A DNA stretch of 64,000 nt from Polaribacter huanghezhanensis. Its GTDB lineage: Bacteria > Bacteroidota > Bacteroidia > Flavobacteriales > Flavobacteriaceae. Shown piece after piece: positions 27,211 to 35,646 of this stretch. The notes under the pieces are model-generated. The model ran no database searches. It was given only the letters and a program-made list of their open reading frames with translations, and was not told where the DNA came from. The stretch is from positions 1,054,001 to 1,118,000 of the forward strand of contig NZ_CP128595.1 of assembly GCF_030444335.1 (NCBI RefSeq), read 5' to 3'. Both the position numbers and the translations under genes were made by a program. Numbering within the stretch: the stretch's first letter is position 1; each line of letters starts with the position of its first letter.

Positions 27211-28686
27211 ATGAAAAAACAAAAAATTGCTAATTATTTAAAAACTGGAATCCTCTTTCTTGGAATGATTTTAGTACTTAATAGTTGTCAAAAAGAAGAG
27301 TTATCTTTGGTAGACACCACAGTTAACAATCTAGAAAAAGTAAAAAAAATGTATGCAGCTCAATTTAATAAGAGTGCCTTTACAAGAATTACAAGTGAAC
27401 CTTTATGGGAAAAAGCAAATGTTCATTTTAGTGAAGACGGTCAATATATTGAAATACCATACAGAGAGGTTAAACAAAAAGACTTAGAAAAAAGCACTTC
27501 AATGTCTTTAGATCATTTGGTAGCTTCTGTTAACTCAAGTGGTGAAGTTGAACTAAACATTGTGCATTATTTTGCCCAAGACATTAAAAACACAAACCCA
27601 AATTTTGAGCAATTAAATTATTATGACACCGATACTTTTCATGGATTTATTACCAAATACGATTTAAATAAAAATGTAATTGCTGTTAATAGATTTATTA
27701 ACGGAATAAAGACTCAAGGAAATTTCACAATTAAAGATAAAAAGAAAAATGATTTGTTAAGTAGGGCAAACGAAGATTGTCTATTAGTATCAGAAAGTAT
27801 AACAACAGAATATTGTATGTTTTGGTACAACCCAGATAATTTTGATGAAGTTGAAATAATAATTTGCAATACCGATACTCAAACAATAACTTATGAAGAT
27901 TGCAGTGGCTCATCAGGTGGTGGTGGCGGTGGTGGTACAACTACTATTAGCATTGAAGATCGTTATCAAATAAATGACTCAAATTTAAAACCCTGTATGT
28001 CAAAAATTTTGGACTCCATTAAAAAACTTAGTACAGGTGTAAGTAGTATTATTCAAAAATTTTCTGGAAATACTAATATAGGGTTTAACTGGGTATTAAA
28101 AGATGGTACTACAATAAATGGTGGCCCTGGTCAAACTACAGGATATGATAAAAGTACTAATCTTGTAACTAGCACTTTTAATACACAAGCATATAGCAAT
28201 GCAAGTGAGTTGTCATGGGCAAGAACTATTATGCATGAATCTGTACATGCATATATTATGGCATCATTTGGAGTTGACTACATTTCTTCTAAAAATAGCT
28301 TTGCTGATTTTTTTAGTGATTATCGAAAAGAAAAATATCCAAATTTAAATGATGCTCAACATGCAGAGTTTGTTCGTAATTATGTTAATGACATAAAAGC
28401 ATCACTTAAAGAATATGGTAATAAAAAAGGGTATAATTTAACTGATGAGTTTTACACTGATATGGCATGGGGTGGATTAACCCATTGGAGTAAAAGAGAT
28501 AGTTCAGGAAATGTTCTAACAGATTCAAGTGGTAACCCTATTATGGAAATGACTCCTTGGTTTCAAACAACATTTTCGAACACAAATGATAGAAATAGAG
28601 TTTTAAATACAAACGCAATAGAATTAACTAAAAAAGACATGAATGGAACTACTAAAACACCAAAAGGACAAGATGCAGGTTGTTAA
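27211..28686 (+). CDS. Lipoprotein with a C-terminal HEXXH zinc-metallopeptidase-like domain
   Basis: 491 aa. Signal peptide with lipobox VLNSCQKE (Cys about residue 26). N-terminal domain (about 30-230) of unknown fold, then a Gly-rich linker with seven consecutive Gly (about 236-242). The C-terminal domain contains IMHESVHAYIMASF, a HEXXH motif (His342, Glu343, His346), and 38 residues on AQHAEFV offers His384 or Glu386 as a third metal ligand. It is probably exported to the periplasm or cell surface and may be a protease. No family recognised beyond the motif. Its last 14 bp overlap the next gene. Own promoter with an operator array. Confidence 0.7.
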   Translation: MKKQKIANYLKTGILFLGMILVLNSCQKEELSLVDTTVNNLEKVKKMYAAQFNKSAFTRITSEPLWEKANVHFSEDGQYIEIPYREVKQKDLEKSTSMSLDHLVASVNSSGEVELNIVHYFAQDIKNTNPNFEQLNYYDTDTFHGFITKYDLNKNVIAVNRFINGIKTQGNFTIKDKKKNDLLSRANEDCLLVSESITTEYCMFWYNPDNFDEVEIIICNTDTQTITYEDCSGSSGGGGGGGTTTISIEDRYQINDSNLKPCMSKILDSIKKLSTGVSSIIQKFSGNTNIGFNWVLKDGTTINGGPGQTTGYDKSTNLVTSTFNTQAYSNASELSWARTIMHESVHAYIMASFGVDYISSKNSFADFFSDYRKEKYPNLNDAQHAEFVRNYVNDIKASLKEYGNKKGYNLTDEFYTDMAWGGLTHWSKRDSSGNVLTDSSGNPIMEMTPWFQTTFSNTNDRNRVLNTNAIELTKKDMNGTTKTPKGQDAGC

Positions 28687-29077
28687 AAAATTATTGTTAT
28701 TTGTTTTAATAATAACATTAAATAGCTGTAATGCACAGAAAAATAATAATAACAAAAAGAATTATATAATCACTAAATATAAATCTAAAGATAAAAGTTC
28801 TTGTTATATAAATTTAGAAGCTTTTGAATTTGAAAATAAGAAGAACAGGTTTTATTCTGTTTATCATATTAATAATTTAATTTTCAGTGATCATGACCTT
28901 AAAGCATTAAATGAAAATGTTTTAAAAGGAGAATTTAAAATTAATGCAGGAGCTGTTGGTAAAGAATGGATTAGGGTCCCAAAATTTATTTTAAAAAAGG
29001 GAGATTCTATTAATATACGATTTTATCTTAAGGATTCAGATGAAGTCTATGATCAACTTGTTATGCCTAAAAATTAA
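28673..29077 (+). CDS. Small lipoprotein translationally coupled to the HEXXH protein
   Basis: 134 aa. It starts MQVVKKLLLFVLIITLNSCNAQKN, a signal peptide with lipobox LNSC. The mature part is a short beta-rich polypeptide with an Asn/Lys-rich stretch after the Cys (NNNNKKN) and the block FILKKGDSINIRFYLKDSDEVYD near the end. No known family. The ATG at 28673 lies inside the last codons of the upstream gene (14-bp overlap, different frame), which indicates translational coupling and a shared job. An inhibitor or partner of the metalloprotein is one possibility, purely from context. Confidence 0.65.
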   Translation: MQVVKKLLLFVLIITLNSCNAQKNNNNKKNYIITKYKSKDKSSCYINLEAFEFENKKNRFYSVYHINNLIFSDHDLKALNENVLKGEFKINAGAVGKEWIRVPKFILKKGDSINIRFYLKDSDEVYDQLVMPKN

Positions 29078-29115
29078 AAAATAATGGAAGAGTTATTTTA
29101 TAAAAGAATAATTGT

Positions 29116-29152
29116 ACAACCTCTAAATTTTAAATTTAGAGGTTGTTTTTTT
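29116..29152. terminator. Terminator after the lipoprotein pair
   Basis: ACAACCTCTAAATTT (29116-29130) is perfectly mirrored at 29132-29146 and followed by six T. It sits between convergent genes; its T run reaches the stop of the 29151 gene. Confidence 0.8.
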
Positions 29153-29690
29153 AAAACAAATTAATTCCAAACCCTAAAGAAACACTGTCTAAATTACCAT
29201 CTTTAAAATTAGCAATTCGTTTGCGATGAAAATCTAATCGAAAAGTCAAATTTGTTTTTGATTCACTGTCATTTCCTTGAAAACCAATTCCGAAGGCATG
29301 GTATTTACCTTTTTCGAAATTAGAAGAAGGTTTCCATAAATTTCCATAACTACCATTTACAAAGAACTTAAAATCTTCGTTGGCAATTAAATTGTACTGT
29401 ACATTTAGATAAGACGGAATTGCTTGTATTCTAAAACGCAAGTGAAAATCCAATCCAAAATTAATACTAGATTCTATTCGTTTGTTAAAACGATATCCAA
29501 AACCAGTTCTAATAAAAACGGCAGAAAAATCTAACATATTTTCGCCATCATCAGGTTCAAACAATACATAGTTTTCATTTAAAGCAAATGTTAAATGTAA
29601 ATTAGTGTTGAAAAACGGTCCTTTGTCTTTGGTTTGAGAAGTTGCTAAAAATGTTGAAAATAATAGAATTAGCAGCAGTAACTTTTTCAT
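29151..29690 (-). CDS. Outer-membrane beta-barrel-like protein, unknown function
   Basis: 179 aa. Signal peptide MKKLLLLILLFSTFLATSQ with cleavage near residue 19. The mature protein consists of alternating hydrophobic/polar strands (for example FGYRFNKRIESSINFGLDFHLRF and TNLTFRLDFHRKRIAN) and ends SLGFGINLF with a terminal Phe, typical of an eight-stranded outer-membrane barrel. No closer family recognised. Downstream of truB on the same strand, with a 34-bp gap from its own start to the truB stop. Confidence 0.7.
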   Translation of the reverse strand: MKKLLLLILLFSTFLATSQTKDKGPFFNTNLHLTFALNENYVLFEPDDGENMLDFSAVFIRTGFGYRFNKRIESSINFGLDFHLRFRIQAIPSYLNVQYNLIANEDFKFFVNGSYGNLWKPSSNFEKGKYHAFGIGFQGNDSESKTNLTFRLDFHRKRIANFKDGNLDSVSLGFGINLF

Positions 29691-29724
29691 TGTAATTTTT
29701 TTGTTCTGTTTGGAGAAACAAAAA

Positions 29725-30420
29725 CTATTCCATTTCTAAATGTTGGATAAAAGCATCAATAGAAACTGCTTTCTCTACCGAATAATCGCCAATTTTTGTG
29801 CGTCTTAAAGCAGATAAATGTGCGCCAGAATTTAATGCGCTACCAAAATCAAAAGCTAAAGATCTAATGTAAGTCCCTTTGCTACAAACCACTCTAAAAT
29901 CAATTTTAGGTAAATCAATATTGGTAATTTCAAACTCATTGATGGTAATTTCTCTGGTAGCAATTTCTGTAGTTTCACCTTTTCTAGCCAATTCATACAA
30001 ACGCTTTCCGTCTTTTTTGATTGCAGAAAAAATAGGTGGTCTTTGTTGAATTGTCCCAATAAATTGTTTTGTTGCATTGTGAATCAATTCATCAGTAATA
30101 TGTGCTGTAGAAAATGTTTCGTTTACTTCGGTTTCTAAATCGTAACTCGGCGTTGTTCCGCCAACAGTAAATGTACCGGTATATTCTTTAACTTGACCTT
30201 GATATTCGGTTATGTTTTTGGTTTGTTTTCCTGTGCAAATAATTAGTAAACCAGTTGCTAACGGATCTAAAGTACCCGCATGACCCACTTTTATTTTTTT
30301 GATATGAAATCGTTGTCTAATGTGCCAACGAATTTTATTTACTGCTTGAAAAGAAGTCCATTCTAGTGGTTTATCAATCAATAAAACCTGTCCGTTTTTG
30401 TAGTCTTCTCCAGTTAACAT
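29725..30420 (-). CDS. truB: tRNA pseudouridine(55) synthase
   Basis: Makes pseudouridine 55 in the T loop of tRNAs. KVGHAGTLDPLATGLLIIC contains the catalytic Asp (about residue 52). GQVLLIDKPLEWTSFQAVNK near the N-terminus and CSKGTYIRSLAFDFG later are also characteristic. 231 aa; the short form lacking an extended PUA domain. The frame opens at a TTG at 30426, but the ATG two codons later is the more likely start. It lies 7 bp after uppP, as part of the ftsX-DUF3098-uppP-truB run. Confidence 0.93.
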   Translation of the reverse strand: MLTGEDYKNGQVLLIDKPLEWTSFQAVNKIRWHIRQRFHIKKIKVGHAGTLDPLATGLLIICTGKQTKNITEYQGQVKEYTGTFTVGGTTPSYDLETEVNETFSTAHITDELIHNATKQFIGTIQQRPPIFSAIKKDGKRLYELARKGETTEIATREITINEFEITNIDLPKIDFRVVCSKGTYIRSLAFDFGSALNSGAHLSALRRTKIGDYSVEKAVSIDAFIQHLEME

Positions 30421-30427
30421 TTGCAAA

Positions 30428-31237
30428 TTAAATCGTTAATCTGTAGATAAAAAAATGAATTATTAAAAGGCTAACTCCTAATACAATTCTGTAATAACCG
30501 AAGATTTTAAATCCTTTTTTACTTAAATAATCAATAAAAGATTTAATGGCAATTAAGGCAACAATAAAAGCAATAATATTTCCAAGAATTAAATAATTAA
30601 TTTGATCAGAATTTAACTCGAAACCAGCTTTGTAATAATCGTATCCTTTTTTAAGTGTTGCACCAAACATGGTTGGTACAGCTAAGAAAAATGAAAATTC
30701 TGCGGCAGTTTTTCGGTTGATTTTTTGCGTCATTCCACCAACAATTGATGCGCCACTTCTTGAAGTTCCAGGAATCATTGCCAAACATTGAAAAAAGCCA
30801 ATTTTTAAAGCCGTTAAATAACTTATTTCTGTGTGTGCAGTCGGATTTTCTGCATCGAATTTTTCGTTTGCTTTAAACCAATCATCCACTTTTAATAAAA
30901 TAAATCCGCCAATAATTAAAGAAACTGCAACGGTAACCGGACTTTCTAATAATTCATCAATTACATCATTTAAAAGCAATCCTAAGATTACTGCAGGAAT
31001 AAAAGCGACCAAGAGTTTAAAGTAAAAAGCGAAACTTTGAAAAAAGCGTTTCCAGTACAAAATCACCACAGACATAATTGCACCTAATTGAATAACTATG
31101 GTAAACAATTTGGTAAAATCATCGGTTGCAATTTTCATAAAAGAAGAAGCAATAATCATGTGTCCTGTAGATGAAACAGGTAAATATTCTGTAATTCCTT
31201 CTATAACTGCCAGAATAATTGCGTCGAGTAAATTCAT
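30428..31237 (-). CDS. uppP: Undecaprenyl-diphosphate phosphatase (BacA/UppP)
   Basis: 269 aa integral membrane enzyme that recycles the undecaprenyl carrier for cell-wall synthesis. The two catalytic motifs are visible: [16 protein letters not shown] (about residues 13-28) and the [10 protein letters not shown] signature (about 157-166). About seven to eight membrane segments. It lies 2 bp after the DUF3098 gene, so the genes are co-transcribed. Confidence 0.95.
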   Translation of the reverse strand: MNLLDAIILAVIEGITEYLPVSSTGHMIIASSFMKIATDDFTKLFTIVIQLGAIMSVVILYWKRFFQSFAFYFKLLVAFIPAVILGLLLNDVIDELLESPVTVAVSLIIGGFILLKVDDWFKANEKFDAENPTAHTEISYLTALKIGFFQCLAMIPGTSRSGASIVGGMTQKINRKTAAEFSFFLAVPTMFGATLKKGYDYYKAGFELNSDQINYLILGNIIAFIVALIAIKSFIDYLSKKGFKIFGYYRIVLGVSLLIIHFFIYRLTI

Positions 31238-31239
31238 GC

Positions 31240-31485
31240 TTATTTTTTAGGTTTTGCTAAAATTGCATAAATTTCTATTCCCAACCCGATAATGACCAAA
31301 GTTGGTGCTAATCGAATACGTCTCCAATTGTAAATTTCTGGATTAAAAACATTCGGATCGTCGCTTCCGCCGCCAGCCATTAAGATAAATCCTAAGGCAA
31401 TAAAAGCAGCGCCAATTAGCATAATGATATAATTTCTTTTACCAAAAAGAAATTCTGGTTTTGTGTTGTTTTCTTTTTTGCTCAT
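31240..31485 (-). CDS. DUF3098 membrane protein
   Basis: 81 aa with two membrane segments (about 18-35 and 58-75) joined by a loop [25 protein letters not shown], the pattern of the DUF3098 family of Bacteroidetes. Function unknown; it is placed between ftsX and uppP with 1-2 bp gaps, suggesting a link to the cell envelope or division. Confidence 0.85.
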   Translation of the reverse strand: MSKKENNTKPEFLFGKRNYIIMLIGAAFIALGFILMAGGGSDDPNVFNPEIYNWRRIRLAPTLVIIGLGIEIYAILAKPKK

Positions 31486-31486
31486 A

Positions 31487-32365
31487 TTAATAGTATAATT
31501 CGTCAGTTTGTAAATTTAAAAAACGTTGTGTTGCAAAATAAGTACTTAGCCAAGTAATTAAAAATGCCACCACTAAAACGCCGCCAAATAAATAGCTTAA
31601 CAATGCATAATCGTTTAGCAATTGCAAGGCTGGGATGTATTTATTTGTGTAATAAATAACGGTTCCTAAACCAATTAATGAAATGATAGAACCAATTAAA
31701 CCTAATTTCATTCCTTGTAAAATAAAGGGTTTTCTAATAAAGCTTTTTGTAGCGCCAACCATTTGCATGGTTTTGATATTAAATCGTTTAGAATAGACCG
31801 ATAAACGCAAAGCACTGTTGATTAATAAAATAGAAATCAATGCGAAAAATGCGCTCACAACTAACAACCAAAAACTAATTTTTTGAATGTTTTTTGTTAA
31901 AAACTCAATCAAAGGTTTGTCGTAAGAAACTTCTAAAACAAAGGCGTTTTTTTGAAACTTTTTTTCGATTTCCGCCATTTTTTCTGGCGTAACAAATTCG
32001 GCTTTTACGTAGATGTCAATTCCGTTTTTTAATGGATTTGTTCCCAAAAATTGCACAAAATCTTCACCCAAATCTTTGCTGTGAAATTTTGCAGCCTCCT
32101 CTTTAGAAATGTATACAATTTGTTTGGTAAATTTTTCTTTTAACAAAGAAGTTCTTAAATCTTCGATGTTTTTTTTAGTAACATTGTCTTTTAAAAACAA
32201 GGTCATTGCCGTTTTTTCTTTCACGTGATTGGCAACACTTGTAGATTTTAATAAAATCAATCCTAAAACGCCAACCATAAATAATACCAACGAAATACTT
32301 ACAATTACAGAAAAGTAAGAAGAGCGCAATCTTCGTTTTTGATATTTGTCAAAAGATGTAGACAT
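31487..32365 (-). CDS. ftsX: Cell-division ABC transporter subunit FtsX-like permease
   Basis: 292 aa. One N-terminal membrane segment (about 18-40), an extracytoplasmic domain (about 45-160), then three membrane segments, the FtsX topology. KRFNIKTMQMVGATKSFIRKPFILQG (about 190-215) is the coupling-helix region. With FtsE (not in the window) it activates cell-wall hydrolases at the septum. First gene of the ftsX-DUF3098-uppP-truB operon. Confidence 0.88.
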   Translation of the reverse strand: MSTSFDKYQKRRLRSSYFSVIVSISLVLFMVGVLGLILLKSTSVANHVKEKTAMTLFLKDNVTKKNIEDLRTSLLKEKFTKQIVYISKEEAAKFHSKDLGEDFVQFLGTNPLKNGIDIYVKAEFVTPEKMAEIEKKFQKNAFVLEVSYDKPLIEFLTKNIQKISFWLLVVSAFFALISILLINSALRLSVYSKRFNIKTMQMVGATKSFIRKPFILQGMKLGLIGSIISLIGLGTVIYYTNKYIPALQLLNDYALLSYLFGGVLVVAFLITWLSTYFATQRFLNLQTDELYY

Positions 32366-32407
32366 AGATACTATTGAATTCTAGTTCGCAAGATAATAAT
32401 TAGTAAA

Positions 32408-32431
32408 CAGTATGCAGTAACAGTTGGCAGT
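32408..32431. repeat. CAGT-type short tandem element
   Basis: Four CAGT units start at 32408, 32415, 32421 and 32428 in the gap between the epimerase and ftsX. CAGTTGGCAGT (32421-32431) also occurs, reversed, inside sucB at 5775-5785. Confidence 0.4.
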
Positions 32432-32438
32432 ATTTTAA

Positions 32439-32840
32439 CTATTCAATTTCTTGACACAATTCTATTAAAACTCCGTTGGTAGTTTTTGGATGTAAAAAAG
32501 CAACCAATTTGTTATCTGCTCCAGGCTTTGGTACTTCATTTAAAACGGTGAATCCTTCAGTTTTTAAACGCGCTATTTCTGCTTTGATATCTGAAACTGC
32601 AAATGCTATATGATGAACTCCTTCACCTTTTTTATCGATAAATTTAGCAATTGGACTCTCAGAATTTGTTGCTTCTAACAATTCAATTTTATTAGGGCCA
32701 ACATCAAAAAAAGAAGTTTTTACGCCTTCGCTTTTCACTTCTTCAGTTTTGTAATGTGGTTTTCCAAAAAGCGCAGCAAATAAGGCATTCGATTTTTCTA
32801 AACTTTTTACGGCAATTCCAATATGTTCAATTTTGTCCAT
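32439..32840 (-). CDS. mce: Methylmalonyl-CoA epimerase
   Basis: 133 aa VOC-fold metalloenzyme that interconverts (R)- and (S)-methylmalonyl-CoA. Metal ligands are visible in HIGIAVKSLEKS (His near residue 6), GVHHIAFAVSDI (about residues 75-86) and VLIELCQE (Glu near 129). Normal length. The mutase genes are not in the window. Divergent from rbfA with about 60 bp between. Confidence 0.9.
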   Translation of the reverse strand: MDKIEHIGIAVKSLEKSNALFAALFGKPHYKTEEVKSEGVKTSFFDVGPNKIELLEATNSESPIAKFIDKKGEGVHHIAFAVSDIKAEIARLKTEGFTVLNEVPKPGADNKLVAFLHPKTTNGVLIELCQEIE

Positions 32841-32890
32841 TAGATCGTTTTCTATCCATCAAAAATAAACATTCTTTTGGGAATTATGCG

Positions 32891-32898
32891 TAAATTTG
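32891..32898 (+). promoter_or_regulatory. -7 box abutting the rbfA start
   Basis: TAAATTTG fits TAnnTTTG and ends only 4 bp before the rbfA ATG at 32903. If used, transcription would begin at or beside the start codon. No -33 element was found at the right distance. Confidence 0.4.
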
Positions 32899-32902
32899 CA
32901 GC

Positions 32903-33298
32903 ATGGAACAAACAAATAGACAGAAAAAAATTGCTGGAGTAATTCAAAAAGACTTGGTTGATGTGCTTCAGAAAGCGGCACAAGACGGCATGAAAGGAAC
33001 TATTATTTCGGTTTCTAAAGTAACTGTTACTACAGATTTAAGTATCGCAAAAGTGTATTTGAGTATTTTTCCATCAGAAAAAAGAGACGAATTGGTCAAA
33101 GGAATTCAGTCTAATACTTCTTTAATTAGACACGAAATGGCAAAACGCACCAAAAATCAGTTGCGTAAAATGCCAGAATTATCATTTTTTGGAGATGATT
33201 CTTTAGATTATATCGAAGAAATTGATAAGTCTTTAAAAGGCGAAGATGTAAATCCGATTAAAAACCCAGAAGTGTTGCCAAGACGTCAAAAACGTTAA
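32903..33298 (+). CDS. rbfA: Ribosome-binding factor A
   Basis: 131 aa. KH-like fold for 30S maturation: MEQTNRQKKIAGVIQKDLVDVLQ at the start, the central VTTDLSIAKVYLSIFP strand, and RHEMAKRTKNQLRKMPELSFFGDDSLDY, which matches the RbfA signature. A short, basic C-terminal tail. Leads into a permease gene 57 bp downstream. Possible leaderless start (see findings). Confidence 0.93.
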   Translation: MEQTNRQKKIAGVIQKDLVDVLQKAAQDGMKGTIISVSKVTVTTDLSIAKVYLSIFPSEKRDELVKGIQSNTSLIRHEMAKRTKNQLRKMPELSFFGDDSLDYIEEIDKSLKGEDVNPIKNPEVLPRRQKR

Positions 33299-33355
33299 TT
33301 TGTTTGCTTCACAACTTTTTTTGCCCTTAGTTTGTATTGATTTGATACAAAAATT

Positions 33356-34561
33356 GTGAATTTTCCTTTTTACATAGCCAAGAGGTATTTATTCGCCAAA
33401 AGCGGAAACAATACCATTAATATTATTACCATTATTGCATCATTCGGTGTAATCGTGGGTTCGTTGGCCTTGTTTATTATTCTTTCAGGATTTTCTGGGT
33501 TTAATTCTTTTACCAATAATATGTTGGATTATTCTGATCCTGATATAAAAATTACAGCGACAAAAGGAAAATCGTTTGTGGTTTCAGATTCTATTACATC
33601 ACTTTTAACAGTATCCAAAGAAATTAAAGCATTTGCAAATGTGGTTGAAGAACGGGCATTTTTACAATACAAACAAAGAGATCAAATTGCCTATGTAAAA
33701 GGTGTGAGCGATAATTATATGTCGATTACAAGAATAGATTCTACGTTAAATGTGGGTCAGTGGTTAGATCCAAAATTTATCAATACCGCAGTAATTGGTT
33801 TTGGAATTTCTGATAAATTATCGTTGAGCATTTTAAATTTTGGCGAACCCTTACAAATTAAAGTTCCGAAAGCCGAAAAAGGATTAATTCTAAGCGCATC
33901 TTCTGCATTTAATTCTGCCGATGTTCAAGTTTCTGGTGTGTATACCGGAATGGAAGAATTTGCAAATAAATATGTATTTGTAAATTTAAAATTGGCGCAA
34001 AAATTATTGAATTACCAAGAAAATCAAGTCACTTCAATTGAGTTGCGTTTAAACGAAAATATAAATGCGGATGATTTTGCTGCCAACTTACAAAAAACAT
34101 TAGGAAACCATTTTAAAGTAGCAACAAAAAGACAGTTTAACGCCATAACCTATAAGGTTTTAAATACAGAAAGATTGATTTCGTATTTGATTTTTACGCT
34201 CATTATTATTATTGCATTGTTTAATGTAATTGGCGCAATCATCATGATGATTATTGATAAAAAGCAAAACTTAAAAACGCTTTTTAACTTGGGTGTTACC
34301 ATAAAAGAGATTAAAAGAATCTTTGTGCTACAAGGATTTTTATTAACGCTTTTTGGATTGTTTATCGGATTGTTAATCGGAACAATTTTGATTTTATTAC
34401 AAAAACAATTTGCTTTTTTTATGATCACACAATCGATTCCGTATCCGGTAGAATTTCGATTTATGAACTTATTTATTGTAGCAATTACTATTAGTATTTT
34501 AGGATTTCTAGCTTCAAAAATTGCAAGTAGCAGAATTTCTGCTAACTTTATTGAAAAGTAA
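33356..34561 (+). CDS. LolC/FtsX-type ABC transporter permease
   Basis: 401 aa. Starts (GTG) NFPFYIAKRYLFAKSGNNTINIITIIASFGVIVGSLALFIILSGFSGF, the hallmark of lipoprotein-releasing (LolC/E-like) permeases. One N-terminal membrane segment, a large periplasmic MacB-like domain (about 45-260), and three C-terminal membrane segments with FNLGVTIKEIKRIFVLQG as the coupling helix. Probably exports lipoproteins from the inner membrane with an ATPase (LolD) encoded elsewhere. Tail-to-tail with dusB with no gap. Confidence 0.85.
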   Translation: MNFPFYIAKRYLFAKSGNNTINIITIIASFGVIVGSLALFIILSGFSGFNSFTNNMLDYSDPDIKITATKGKSFVVSDSITSLLTVSKEIKAFANVVEERAFLQYKQRDQIAYVKGVSDNYMSITRIDSTLNVGQWLDPKFINTAVIGFGISDKLSLSILNFGEPLQIKVPKAEKGLILSASSAFNSADVQVSGVYTGMEEFANKYVFVNLKLAQKLLNYQENQVTSIELRLNENINADDFAANLQKTLGNHFKVATKRQFNAITYKVLNTERLISYLIFTLIIIIALFNVIGAIIMMIIDKKQNLKTLFNLGVTIKEIKRIFVLQGFLLTLFGLFIGLLIGTILILLQKQFAFFMITQSIPYPVEFRFMNLFIVAITISILGFLASKIASSRISANFIEK

Positions 34562-35563
34562 TTAACTAAAATCTGGAATTACAGCATCACCAAATTTTTC
34601 AAAAACTTCGTCAAAAGCAGCAAAGACATCATTTGCATGGTCAGAAGTAACCATTTTCATTCTATATTCTTTAAAGTGCGGAATTCCCTTAAAATAATTG
34701 GTGTAATGTCTTCTCGTTTCTAAAACGCCTAAAGTTTCACCTTTCCAATCAATCGCCATTTTTAAATGCCTGCGCGCAAGTTCTACACGTTCTGCAATTG
34801 TTGGAGAAGCCAAATGTTCGCCCGTTTTAAAATAATGTTTTACTTGATTAAAAAACCAAGGAGAACCGATTGAAGCTCTGCCAATCATGGCGCCGTCTAA
34901 TCCGTACACATCACGCATTTCCATGGCTTTTTCTGGGGATGTAATGTCGCCATTTCCAAAAACAGGAATGTGCATTCTTTGGTTGTTTTTTACTTCTGCA
35001 ATTGGTTTCCAATTGGCGTTTCCCTTATACATTTGTGCGCGCGTTCTTCCGTGGATAGAAATTGCTTTACAACCAACATCTTGCAAACGTTCTGCAACTT
35101 CTACAATTTTGATTGAGTCTTCGTCCCAGCCCAAACGAGTTTTTACGGTAATTGGTAAATTGGTGTGTTTTACCATCGCTTCGGTTAAGGAAACCATTAG
35201 GTCGATGTCTTTTAAAATCCCTGCTCCAGCGCCTTTTGAAACTACTTTTTTTACAGGACAACCAAAATTGATATCAATAATATCTGGATTCGATTTTTCA
35301 ACAATCTCAACCGTTTTTAACATCGATTCTAAATTGGCACCAAAAATCTGAATTCCAACTGGACGTTCTTTTTCGTAGATATCTAATTTCATGACGCTTT
35401 TTGCTGCATCACGAATCAATCCTTCAGAAGAAATAAATTCTGTGTACACAACATCTGCACCGTTTTCTTTACACAAAGCTCTAAATGGTGGATCACTTAC
35501 ATCTTCCATTGGCGCTAACAACAACGGAAAATCTGGCAATTCTATGTTTCCAATTTTAACCAT
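34562..35563 (-). CDS. dusB: tRNA-dihydrouridine synthase (DusB-like)
   Basis: 333 aa flavin-dependent tRNA reductase. The FMN barrel starts LLAPMEDVSDPPFRALCKENGADVVYTEF. The catalytic Cys is in DINFGCPVKKVVSKGAGAGIL (about residues 97-117), and SIHGRTRAQMYKGNANW is the phosphate-side loop. The helical C-terminal domain carries the RRHYTNYFKGI block. Monocistronic. DusB is the closest of the family, though substrate position is not shown by sequence alone. Confidence 0.9.
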   Translation of the reverse strand: MVKIGNIELPDFPLLLAPMEDVSDPPFRALCKENGADVVYTEFISSEGLIRDAAKSVMKLDIYEKERPVGIQIFGANLESMLKTVEIVEKSNPDIIDINFGCPVKKVVSKGAGAGILKDIDLMVSLTEAMVKHTNLPITVKTRLGWDEDSIKIVEVAERLQDVGCKAISIHGRTRAQMYKGNANWKPIAEVKNNQRMHIPVFGNGDITSPEKAMEMRDVYGLDGAMIGRASIGSPWFFNQVKHYFKTGEHLASPTIAERVELARRHLKMAIDWKGETLGVLETRRHYTNYFKGIPHFKEYRMKMVTSDHANDVFAAFDEVFEKFGDAVIPDFS

Positions 35564-35646
35564 GGCGCAAAAATACTTATTTTATCTCAAAAAAAATACC
35601 TGTTGGGGTTTAATCTAACAGGTATTATCATTCTATTTTTTTATGG

